Positions 34,233 through 41,961 of a stretch of DNA of 41,961 nt are shown here, in pieces (position 1 is the stretch's first letter; each line of letters opens with the position of its first letter). This stretch comes from Arenicella sp. (GTDB lineage: Bacteria > Pseudomonadota > Gammaproteobacteria > Arenicellales > Arenicellaceae): assembly GCA_023301745.1 (NCBI GenBank), contig JALZVW010000057.1:1-41961 (forward strand), given 5' to 3'. Below the pieces are notes generated by a model. It saw nothing but the letters and a program-made list of their open reading frames with translations. It searched no databases and was not told the DNA's origin. The translations under genes were made by a program, and so were the position numbers.

Positions 34233-34940
34233 CTAATCGTCGCCAAATGCCATTAAAAATTGCACTACGTACCAAAACATAAGCGCTACCGAAGCAAACA
34301 GCGCGAGCGACGCCGCAACATGCTGATCTTCGTTATACGTATGCAGCACGTTAGACGTTGTATAAAGAACGCAACCGCCAGCGAATAAAATCATCACGCC
34401 AGAGAAAAACATACCCAATTGAAAGCCAAAAGCGATGCCGGCAACAATACAACCTATGGCCACTAAACCGCCTATCGACAGTGCCGGCCCGATGAACGAA
34501 AAATCTTTACGTGTTGTAAACACGGTAAGGGTAATACCGGCCACTAAGGCAATTGTAATTAGACCGGCGTTTTGAATAACGCCAGGCGCGAATCGCTGAG
34601 CCATATAGATAAGCGGCAAGAAAATAAGCGCTTCGGCAACAACATACAGACCTAAGCCCGCGTACTGCATTTCACGCGAGGCGCCACTATGTGCCCATTT
34701 ATTAGCCAGCATACCGACCCCCATAAAGGCCGCCAAAACAATTAGCCAGCTCCAAGTACTGGTGGACAACAGCGCCATCGCTTTCTCACCCCAGCCCATA
34801 GAAATTAATTGCGCTTCGAGCAATGCAAATACCGCAATCGCCCCCGCTAAATGGCTATAAGTTCGGCGAATAAAGCCGGCTCTCGCTTCGCCCGGAAGCT
34901 CACTCACTACCGTGCCAGATGATACGTTCAAATAACTCAT
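34233..34940 (-). CDS. Bax inhibitor-1/YccA family membrane protein
   Basis: The 235-residue protein has seven likely membrane helices and no long soluble domains. Features of the BI-1/YbhL/YccA family include FIRRTYSHLAGAIAVFALLEA near the start and GLYVVAEALIFLPLIYMA in the middle. Late segments FFSGVMILFAGGCVLY and the acidic end FGDD match the bacterial transmembrane BAX inhibitor motif. E. coli YccA modulates FtsH proteolysis, and other members may leak ions; the role here is unknown. The ATG at 34940 has a strong ribosome site (AAGGAG, 8-9 bases upstream). The in-frame upstream ATG at 34967 lacks one. Confidence 0.9.
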   Translation of the reverse strand: MSYLNVSSGTVVSELPGEARAGFIRRTYSHLAGAIAVFALLEAQLISMGWGEKAMALLSTSTWSWLIVLAAFMGVGMLANKWAHSGASREMQYAGLGLYVVAEALIFLPLIYMAQRFAPGVIQNAGLITIALVAGITLTVFTTRKDFSFIGPALSIGGLVAIGCIVAGIAFGFQLGMFFSGVMILFAGGCVLYTTSNVLHTYNEDQHVAASLALFASVALMFWYVVQFLMAFGDD

Positions 34941-35029
34941 TTCACTGCTCCTTTTAAATAAAAACATTAATATAACTATGGTCTAAATATAACACGCTCA
35001 ATAGATTTGGGCGTTAAAAGACTTTCCAG

Positions 35030-36751
35030 CTACTCAATATGCTGGATCATCAATTGCAAGCTTAGCCGCTCGCGAAATTCGTTCACATCTAAACGGTAAG
35101 CGACGCGAACGATACCTTCAGGCAAGGCATCATGTGTGTCGAGATAGCCAAAACAAATGCCATCGATCACCTGATTACCATCAACCGGTTTAAGGCGGAG
35201 TTTAGCGTGAGTGTCACCAACAACGCGTGATTCTACAATTTCAAATTGACCATCGAATAACGGCTCAGGAAACCCTTGGCCCCAAGGAGTCGATTGCCGA
35301 AGCTGCTCGGCCGTCTCCATGCTTAATTCATCAGCCTGCAGGGCGCCATCGGTCCAAAGCACGTGGCGCCAGTCTTTTCCTTTAGTCATCTCGTCCATGA
35401 CTTGCTCAATAGCGGTCTTAAATCGAGGTAAATTCTTTGCCTTAAGCGATAAGCCGGCCGCCATCGCATGCCCGCCAAACTTAGTCATCAGGCCGGGGTG
35501 CAAAGCGTCTAACCGAGCCAATACGTCGCGAATATGAACCCCGTCGACACTGCGGCACGAGCCTTTCCATTCATCTTCTCCATCACCTGGTGCCAAGGCA
35601 ACAACGGGCCGATGCATTCGCTCTTTAATTCTCGATGCCACTAAACCAACCACCCCTTGATGCCAGGTTTCGTCAGACAAGCAATAAACCGTCGGTGAGC
35701 TATCATCATCGATGGCAATTTTCTCAACAATCGCCAAGGCATCTTGCTGCATTGATTGTTCGACCTGGCGACGCTCGCGATTCAATTCATCGAGTTCGCT
35801 TGCAAGGCCCATGGCCTGCTCGAAGCTGTCACTCAATAGGCACTCAATACCCACCGACATGTCATCCATACGACCTGCGGCGTTCAACCTAGGGCCCACC
35901 GTGAAGCCCAAGTCACTAGAGGCCAATCGTAGTGGGTTGCGCTTTCCGACAGTCAACAAAGCTTGAATGCCGGCACATGCTTTGCCTTGGCGAATGCGTT
36001 GCATGCCTTGTTGTACCAAAATTCGATTATTCTGATCTAACGGCACAACATCGGCAACCGTACCAAGCGCAACTAGGTCTAGGTATTGAGACATATTCGG
36101 CTCGGCAATGCCGGTTTGATCAAACCAACCCATTTGCCGTAATTGAGCGCGTACCGCCAGCATCACATAAAAAATCACCCCTACTCCGGCCAGGTTCTTA
36201 CTGGCAAAGCGATCACCGACCAAATTAGGGTTGACGATCACATCGGCGGTTGGTAATTCATCGCCAGGCAAATGATGGTCAGTCACCAATACCGACATTC
36301 CGAGGGCTTGAGCCGCATGCACACCGGCAACACTACTAATACCGTTATCAACCGTCACAATAATATCAGGTTGGCGCATTGCCGCCATGCCGACGATTTC
36401 AGGTGATAGACCATAACCGTATTCAAATCGATTGGGCACCAAATAGCTGACCTCATCTAATCCGAATGCCTTTAAACAACGAACCGCCAAGGCACAGCTG
36501 GTGGCACCGTCAGCATCAAAGTCGCCAACAATCACAATACTCGCGTTGGCGGTCACGGCTTCGGCCAACATATCAGCCGCCGCACCGATATGGTTCAGCC
36601 CTTGGGGCGGCAATAATTGCTTTAGACTGTATTGCAGCGTATTTGCGTTAGTAACGCCGCGGCTACTCAATACATGTGACATAACTCGGCTTAAACCGGG
36701 GATAGCGGTATTCGCCAGAGAATCGCGAGGTTTGATTTGCAGGTCAGTCAC
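35030..36751 (-). CDS. recJ: Single-stranded-DNA-specific 5'-3' exonuclease RecJ
   Basis: RecJ degrades single-stranded DNA from 5' ends in RecF-pathway recombination and mismatch repair. The DHH-family domain has the metal-binding motifs VGDFDADGATSCAL (Asp77, Asp79 and Asp81), TVDNGISS and VTDHHLPGDELP (Asp158, His159 and His160). The later SCRSVDGVHIRDVLARL and FGGHAMAAGLSL are DHHA1-domain signatures, followed by an OB-fold-like C-terminus. Length 573 is normal. The start is GTG at 36751; the first internal ATG is at codon 24, inside the conserved region. It is divergent from the VanZ-like gene with only 38 bases between them. Confidence 0.95.
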   Translation of the reverse strand: MTDLQIKPRDSLANTAIPGLSRVMSHVLSSRGVTNANTLQYSLKQLLPPQGLNHIGAAADMLAEAVTANASIVIVGDFDADGATSCALAVRCLKAFGLDEVSYLVPNRFEYGYGLSPEIVGMAAMRQPDIIVTVDNGISSVAGVHAAQALGMSVLVTDHHLPGDELPTADVIVNPNLVGDRFASKNLAGVGVIFYVMLAVRAQLRQMGWFDQTGIAEPNMSQYLDLVALGTVADVVPLDQNNRILVQQGMQRIRQGKACAGIQALLTVGKRNPLRLASSDLGFTVGPRLNAAGRMDDMSVGIECLLSDSFEQAMGLASELDELNRERRQVEQSMQQDALAIVEKIAIDDDSSPTVYCLSDETWHQGVVGLVASRIKERMHRPVVALAPGDGEDEWKGSCRSVDGVHIRDVLARLDALHPGLMTKFGGHAMAAGLSLKAKNLPRFKTAIEQVMDEMTKGKDWRHVLWTDGALQADELSMETAEQLRQSTPWGQGFPEPLFDGQFEIVESRVVGDTHAKLRLKPVDGNQVIDGICFGYLDTHDALPEGIVRVAYRLDVNEFRERLSLQLMIQHIE

Positions 36752-36789
36752 TTTTATAGTCGGCTCTTAGAATGATTTAGTCGAGAATT

Positions 36790-37224
36790 ATGAACCAATC
36801 AAACGACGAGTTGAATAAGTTTTACCCACAAGCCTTAAAATGGGGGTGTCGAGGCCTATTTTTGCTGCTCGCAAGCATAATGACCTACGTTGTAACCCGC
36901 GAAAGTTACAATTTCTCTCACTGGGTTCCCCACAGCTTATTACGTGGCCTCGAAATACCTTACCAAGCGATACTCTGGGGTGAACGTAATGCCGATGTTT
37001 TCCTGCACTTTACCGGTGGGCTAGTACTTACACTGTTAATTTATGGTTCGCGTTTAGCGCTTATAGATAACCGTCCAGCCCGAAGTTTTATCCTTGTTAT
37101 GATTGTCTGTATTTCGGCCGAGATTTTTCAATTCGCTATAGGCCGTGGAATGCAATGGGGTGATTTACTACTCGGAATATTAGGCAGTTTCATGGCATAC
37201 TTGGCAATTAACAAGAAAAATTAA
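36790..37224 (+). CDS. Small VanZ-like membrane protein
   Basis: The 144-residue protein has about four membrane helices. The arrangement NADVFLHFTGGLVLTLLI, then SAEIFQFAIGRGMQWGDLLLG and LGSFMAYL, follows the VanZ-like pattern (Asp-x-x-x-His in one helix start, Glu-x-x-Gln with a following Asp before a glycine-rich helix). Function is not established for this type; members are often linked to cell-envelope or glycopeptide phenotypes. It starts at ATG 36790, 38 bases from the divergent recJ start, and ends 152 bases before the carboxylase gene. Possible but unsupported relation to that gene. Confidence 0.7.
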   Translation: MNQSNDELNKFYPQALKWGCRGLFLLLASIMTYVVTRESYNFSHWVPHSLLRGLEIPYQAILWGERNADVFLHFTGGLVLTLLIYGSRLALIDNRPARSFILVMIVCISAEIFQFAIGRGMQWGDLLLGILGSFMAYLAINKKN

Positions 37225-37376
37225 AATCTCACTTTGTAGATCCACACATATTAGTCAAAATGGCTAATTTGTGGCATTAAACTGGTTACTCACATTATTT
37301 AGTGTCGAGTAGAGGTTAATTGTGCAAGATTACAAGGTGAAGACGTACTAGTGATTAACTTTAAGGGTAAGCGCCG

Positions 37377-40300
37377 TTGAATACCAAAAAGCAAGTAAGT
37401 TTATTTAAAGACATTGAACGCCGAGCAAAGAATCTATCTCTGAACGGCAACAAGCATCCGTTTAAATGGCATCAAGACGTGTCAGGCCTACTCAGCCCTC
37501 AAGAAGTCGAGAGCACTCGACAATCATTGAAGAAGCTAGCCGTAGACGACTATGTTGCAAAAGTATTAGACCCTGCCGAGTCGACCAGTAGGCCCAGCGC
37601 TCGAGAGGCCGTTAGCAAACTACGCGGCAAGATACATAGCGAATTTGAACTTGGCCCACTGTATTCGGTCGAAATCTCGTTAGAACACGGCGACGGCGCT
37701 CGCCGCATGGCATTCATTGCTCAAGACCGCAGTATCGCCAATGGCGTTTGGAAACCAGAACATCACCTAGAGGCCTGCCGTTTAGTCGACGAGTACGCTA
37801 GCCGGGCAATTCCAATTGTTACCTTTATGGACACGCCGGGTGCCGACGCTGGCACCGAAGCAAACGAAGCCAACCAAGCACACTCGATTTCTCGATTGAT
37901 TGCCGTAATGGCCGCAGCCAAAGTGCCGAGCATTGGTGTCATTTATGGTCTTGGTTATTCTGGTGGCGCTATTCCACTGGCAACGACAAATCTTTTATTG
38001 GCCGTTCGGTGTGGCGCGTTCAATACGATTCAACCGAAAGGTTTAGCCAACATTGCTCGCCAATACAACCTATCGTGGCAAGAAAGCGCTCGTTATGTCG
38101 GTGTTTCTCCATCAGAGCTGTATCGCAGTGGCGCGATCGACGGAGTTATCGATTGGGACCCAAGCGATAGCAAAGAGGCGATCACCGAGAATGAAAGTTT
38201 GACCGCAGCGATATTCACCGGCATTCATCAGATAGAAGCCGATGCTAAACGTGAAGTACTAGAAAACCCCAAAGTCGCTGCCGATTATGTGAATAACGTA
38301 CGCTCAGAAAAATTGCATAAGCGCTCTTTCGACGCATTGCAAAAGGCCGCCAATTTTGAGCTTTATAAAGAATTAAGTGAATACCCTAGTGTCTATTCGC
38401 ACGCGATGATGTACTTGCGCTCTCTGTCGATGCGTTGCCGTATTCATTCAACAACGATTGAAGCCTATGGCCGGTTAGCTGAAGAAGAAATCCCGAAAGG
38501 CGACTTAAGCACTCGCACCCAACAATTAAGAGAAGTCGCATTTCAACGATGGTTGTCTGACCCTGAAAAACTGGTCTATAACGAACAACTGGCGAAAACA
38601 TGGGCCACGGTAAAACAACGCCATGATGAATTAGACACCGACCGAAATAAGCTCACTGCGTTTATCTTAGGCGACCCTCAGAGCAACTACACTAGTGCAC
38701 AAAAGAGTTTTTGCTTTGTCTTGTGTCTGTATTTGTACAATCGCTGGAAGTCAGATGCGGCCTTTAATTTTGTCGAAATGAGTCGACGCATAGCCGCCCT
38801 TCCAGAAGCCGAAGAAGGCAGCGAAAGCGCACTCGACAAAGACGAAGCTGATTTAACTTTATTAGACACACTGTTTGAACCTGCAATTCGCGAAGTCCTA
38901 CAAGACCAGTTTCGGAACATTTTGGTGTTTGATGCCTTGTATAACAACATTGTTAGCAACTTTGGCGAAATCGCTGAAGAATCAAAGGCATTTCAATCTA
39001 TCTCTGAGAAAACTCTGAGAGGCATCTTAGATACGTCTCTAGAAAAAGTAACCTCTAGCATTAGCGCCACTATATCTGAAGATGAAGGCGCCATTGATAG
39101 TGATACTAAAGCCGAATTTGCTAAATGGTTATCGCACTTTGTTAAATATGATCAACGCGGTGACTTCTTAGCCGATGTTGAAGAGTGGCAACGGGTTAAC
39201 TTTCCTCGTATGTCAGACTCACTGCTAGTGCTAATCACTTACTTCTTTGAAACCTTGGTTCCGCGCTTCATCGACTCACAAATGACTGGCAAAGCGTACA
39301 ACGGCCAGATCAACCCTGGGCGTATCGGTAAACGTAAAGATTTCTGGAATCAACTCAACATTGCCTATCAAGATCTAATGATACAGCGTGTGTTGACCTC
39401 TTATAAACGACAAAAATTAAGTACCGTTGATGCCTTCAAATCAACCTTGTTTACTGAGTTTGAAGAAACCAATGCAAACCGCATGACCGCTAACCCTGTA
39501 TCGTTTCCGGGTTTTCGTCAATCAATTGAAAAATCATTGAACAATGACATAACGCCTTGCGGTGTTGTCACCGGCACAGGCCAACTAATGTTGGACGACA
39601 GTGGCGAAACAGCCAAAGTTGGCGCCTTAATTTCAAATGTCGCCTTTCAAGCAGGCGCGTTCGATATGGCCGGTGCTGAAAAACTCTGTGCGCTGCTGAT
39701 TGATTGTGCTGACCAAGGTTTACCCGTGGTATGTTTTGTATCCTCGGGTGGCATGCAAACCAAAGAAGGCCCGAGTTCATTGTTTTCAATGGCCATCGTT
39801 AACGACCGCATTACGGCGTTCATCTCCGAAACAGGCTTACCCGTTGTAATTTTCGGTTTTGGCGATTGCACTGGTGGCTCACAAGCGAGTTTTGTAACAC
39901 ACCCATTAGTTCACACTTACTACTTTAGTGGCACCGATATGCCATTTGCTGGCCGTGTTGTTGTGCCGTCGTTCTTGCCATCAATGGCAACAACCTCGAA
40001 CTACTTGGCAAACAACCCAGGCGCAATGCAAGGCTTAGTTAAGCATCCATTTGCAGAGGGCTTGGACGACAAACTGGTTGCCGTTGATTCAAACATCACG
40101 CTGCCCACACAAACCATTGGCGACGTCGTAGGCAAGGTTATTTCAGGCGCGGTTGGTGTTGATAACAAAGAAAAAAACGCTGAAGTTTTCCGCGCAGTTG
40201 ACCAAATGGGTAAGATCGAGACCGTCTTGATTCACGCTCGTGGTTGTACCGCGATTAAATTGATTCGTGTCGCCCAAGAGCAAGGCCACAAAGTGCTGTT

Positions 40301-41945
40301 GGTGCAATCCGACCCAGATATGGATTCAGCCGCCTGCGATATGCTGACCGAGCAAGACGAAGTGGTTTGCCTTGGTGGCCAAACGCCAGGCGAGAGTTAC
40401 CTGAACGCTCTATCAGTGGTTACCATTGCTAGAAACCGTGGCGCTGACGCGCTCCACCCGGGTATCGGCTTCTTGTCAGAAAATGCTGGCTTCGCACGGC
40501 TCTGTCGTGCCAACGGCTTGAATTTTATTGGCCCGAAAGCAAGCAGCATGGACACCATGGGCAACAAATCGAATGCCATTAATACGGCCATGGCCAACAA
40601 TGTGCCAGTCGTTCCAGGCTCGCACGGCATTCTTACCAGCGCAGAAGCAACCGCTAAAGTAGCCGATGAAATTGGCTACCCTGTATTGCTTAAAGCCGTG
40701 CATGGCGGCGGCGGCAAAGGCATTAAAATTGTGCGCAGCGCCTCTGAAGTTAAAGATGCGTTTAACACGGTTTACGCCGAGGCTCGCTCGGCGTTTGGCA
40801 ATGGCGACCTATACTTAGAAAAATTTGTGGTATCGATGCGTCATATCGAAGTACAGATTTTACGTGACACCCACGGCGTCACCAAAGTACTTGGGCTTCG
40901 CGATTGCACGGTACAGCGAAACAACCAGAAAGTGCTTGAAGAATCAGGCTCGACCATGTTGCCTAAGCGCTTAGAGAATATGGCCTATGAATGTGCCGAA
41001 AATTTAGCCAACGCCGTAGATTACTTCGGCGCGGGTACGGTTGAATTCATTTACGACCTGCATGCCGACACCATCTACTTTATGGAGATGAATACGCGCC
41101 TACAAGTAGAGCACCCTGTCACCGAATGGACATCGGGCGTTAGAATTGTGGGCACTCAGTTTGAAATCGCCGAAGGCGCGACTATAAAAGATATGAAGAT
41201 CGGCAACAGCGGCTTCTCTATCGAAGCTCGTATTACCGCCGAGAAGGCTCGCTTAGACACTGACGGGGCGATCGATTTCTTACCAACGCCAGGTTTAGTA
41301 ACCGAATGTAAGTTCCCTGAAGGCAAGCATATTGAGGTAATTGCATCGGTCTCTGAAGGCAAAACGATCTCGCCGTTCTATGACAGCATGATTGCCCAGC
41401 TAGTGGTTCACGGTAAGCACCGTAAAGACGCGATCAAGAAGTTACTTGCCGCGCTTGAAGAAACCTCTATCAAAGGCGTGTGCACCAACATCTCATTATT
41501 AAAACGCATCTTAACCGACACCACCTTTGTTAAAGGCGACTACGATACCGGCTACTTACCGGCATTCTTAGACACCCTAGATAAGGACCAAATCGTTGAA
41601 GAGATGGCGTATACCGGGGTCGCCGATACCGGAGCTGACTTAAGTAATTTACAAATAGCTGGCACCGATGAAATCAAAGTTATTTCGCCGATGACCGGAA
41701 TTTATTATTCTACGCCATCTCCTAACGAGCCAGATTTCGTCAAAGTGGGCGATAAAATCAACTTAAGCAATACACTTTGCCAAGTCGAAGCGATGAAGTT
41801 ATTTACGCATATTTCGCTGTCTAGCGTACCGGGCTCCGGCGTAGCATTTACCGCTGAGAACGAATACGAAGTTGTGCGTGTAAACCAAGCCAACAATGCT
41901 CAGGTTAATTCGGGTGATTTGTTGTTTGTGGTGAAGCCAGTTTAA
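37377..41945 (+). CDS. Single-chain biotin-dependent acyl-CoA carboxylase with AccA-D-C-B-like module order
   Basis: The 1522-residue protein probably carboxylates an acyl-CoA. Its first module (about residues 20-300) is AccA-like, with FMDTPGADAG at 150-159 and GLGYSGGA at 191-198. Residues 300-700 are helical and unassigned. Residues 700-930 are AccD-like, with CFVSSGGMQ at 786-794 and GFGDCTGG at 827-834. No Cys4 zinc ribbon is seen. The biotin carboxylase runs from 946 to about 1400, with the ATP-grasp loop HGGGGKG at 1109-1115 and MEMNTRLQVEHP from 1236. The biotinyl domain ends the chain, with biotin Lys1474 in EAMKL. The start is TTG at 37377, with AAGGG nine bases upstream; no earlier in-frame alternative is convincing. 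Substrate unknown: acetyl-CoA, propionyl-CoA or longer acyl-CoA. Confidence 0.88.
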   Translation: MNTKKQVSLFKDIERRAKNLSLNGNKHPFKWHQDVSGLLSPQEVESTRQSLKKLAVDDYVAKVLDPAESTSRPSAREAVSKLRGKIHSEFELGPLYSVEISLEHGDGARRMAFIAQDRSIANGVWKPEHHLEACRLVDEYASRAIPIVTFMDTPGADAGTEANEANQAHSISRLIAVMAAAKVPSIGVIYGLGYSGGAIPLATTNLLLAVRCGAFNTIQPKGLANIARQYNLSWQESARYVGVSPSELYRSGAIDGVIDWDPSDSKEAITENESLTAAIFTGIHQIEADAKREVLENPKVAADYVNNVRSEKLHKRSFDALQKAANFELYKELSEYPSVYSHAMMYLRSLSMRCRIHSTTIEAYGRLAEEEIPKGDLSTRTQQLREVAFQRWLSDPEKLVYNEQLAKTWATVKQRHDELDTDRNKLTAFILGDPQSNYTSAQKSFCFVLCLYLYNRWKSDAAFNFVEMSRRIAALPEAEEGSESALDKDEADLTLLDTLFEPAIREVLQDQFRNILVFDALYNNIVSNFGEIAEESKAFQSISEKTLRGILDTSLEKVTSSISATISEDEGAIDSDTKAEFAKWLSHFVKYDQRGDFLADVEEWQRVNFPRMSDSLLVLITYFFETLVPRFIDSQMTGKAYNGQINPGRIGKRKDFWNQLNIAYQDLMIQRVLTSYKRQKLSTVDAFKSTLFTEFEETNANRMTANPVSFPGFRQSIEKSLNNDITPCGVVTGTGQLMLDDSGETAKVGALISNVAFQAGAFDMAGAEKLCALLIDCADQGLPVVCFVSSGGMQTKEGPSSLFSMAIVNDRITAFISETGLPVVIFGFGDCTGGSQASFVTHPLVHTYYFSGTDMPFAGRVVVPSFLPSMATTSNYLANNPGAMQGLVKHPFAEGLDDKLVAVDSNITLPTQTIGDVVGKVISGAVGVDNKEKNAEVFRAVDQMGKIETVLIHARGCTAIKLIRVAQEQGHKVLLVQSDPDMDSAACDMLTEQDEVVCLGGQTPGESYLNALSVVTIARNRGADALHPGIGFLSENAGFARLCRANGLNFIGPKASSMDTMGNKSNAINTAMANNVPVVPGSHGILTSAEATAKVADEIGYPVLLKAVHGGGGKGIKIVRSASEVKDAFNTVYAEARSAFGNGDLYLEKFVVSMRHIEVQILRDTHGVTKVLGLRDCTVQRNNQKVLEESGSTMLPKRLENMAYECAENLANAVDYFGAGTVEFIYDLHADTIYFMEMNTRLQVEHPVTEWTSGVRIVGTQFEIAEGATIKDMKIGNSGFSIEARITAEKARLDTDGAIDFLPTPGLVTECKFPEGKHIEVIASVSEGKTISPFYDSMIAQLVVHGKHRKDAIKKLLAALEETSIKGVCTNISLLKRILTDTTFVKGDYDTGYLPAFLDTLDKDQIVEEMAYTGVADTGADLSNLQIAGTDEIKVISPMTGIYYSTPSPNEPDFVKVGDKINLSNTLCQVEAMKLFTHISLSSVPGSGVAFTAENEYEVVRVNQANNAQVNSGDLLFVVKPV

Positions 41946-41961
41946 TCAGATCAATTGAGAG

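Noticed and set aside
37251-37272. Imperfect inverted repeat upstream of the carboxylase gene
   Set aside because: The arms (ATTAG/CTAAT with flanking CCACA/TGTGG) pair only with bulges, and no operator family is recognised.

Overview
This is a chromosomal segment of a Gammaproteobacterium, probably a marine or environmental heterotroph. The gene set is typical of that class: RNase E, XerD, ScpA/ScpB, RluB, RluC, PcnB, FolK, UbiG, RlmD, CysM and RecJ. Several neighbourhoods match what I remember of Pseudomonas-type genomes (mtaD-ubiG-mupP-yciK; trpS-scpA-scpB-rluB; pcnB-folK; rne divergent from rluC-HAD-sppA). I cannot name the genus. I saw no rRNA, tRNA, CRISPR array, insertion sequence or prophage.

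Layout. 1-2118 (minus) is the edge of a surface-glycan region, with a truncated GT-C-like membrane protein coupled to a UDP-glucuronate-type epimerase. 2276-5859 (plus) is mtaD-ubiG-mupP-yciK, covering purine/methylthioadenosine salvage, ubiquinone synthesis and murein recycling. After an 18-bp tandem repeat, 6077-14183 (minus) holds pcnB-folK-yciO and trpS-scpA-scpB-rluB plus a family 2 glycosyltransferase: RNA polyadenylation, folate, tRNA charging, chromosome condensation and rRNA modification. 14645-16499 (minus) is a sugar dehydrogenase overlapping xerD. 16710-18084 (plus) is yceF plus a family 2 glycosyltransferase. It converges on rluC-HAD-Rieske-sppA (18120-21601, minus). A 1.1-kb gene-free region separates rluC from rne. 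Next come rne, an asparagine synthetase and a family 4 glycosyltransferase (plus). 28036-36751 is mostly minus: a sodium/solute symporter, YebE, RlmD, a PolB-like exonuclease, CysM, a BI-1 protein and RecJ, with a MAPEG gene on plus. The right end carries a small VanZ-like protein and a 1522-residue biotin-dependent carboxylase (plus).

Main observations. The last gene seems to contain all four acetyl-CoA-carboxylase-type modules in one chain, in the order AccA-like, AccD-like, AccC-like, AccB-like. This order differs from eukaryotic ACC and bacterial single-chain carboxylases, and it also permutes the usual beta-alpha order of fused carboxyltransferases. Four RNA enzymes in the window (RluB, PcnB, RluC, RNase E) carry long basic low-complexity extensions. 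RluC also starts with a hydrophobic segment, and RNase E keeps an amphipathic membrane-binding helix. The YciK homologue lacks the catalytic Ser and Lys of its family. Two unrelated short tandem repeats lie between genes.
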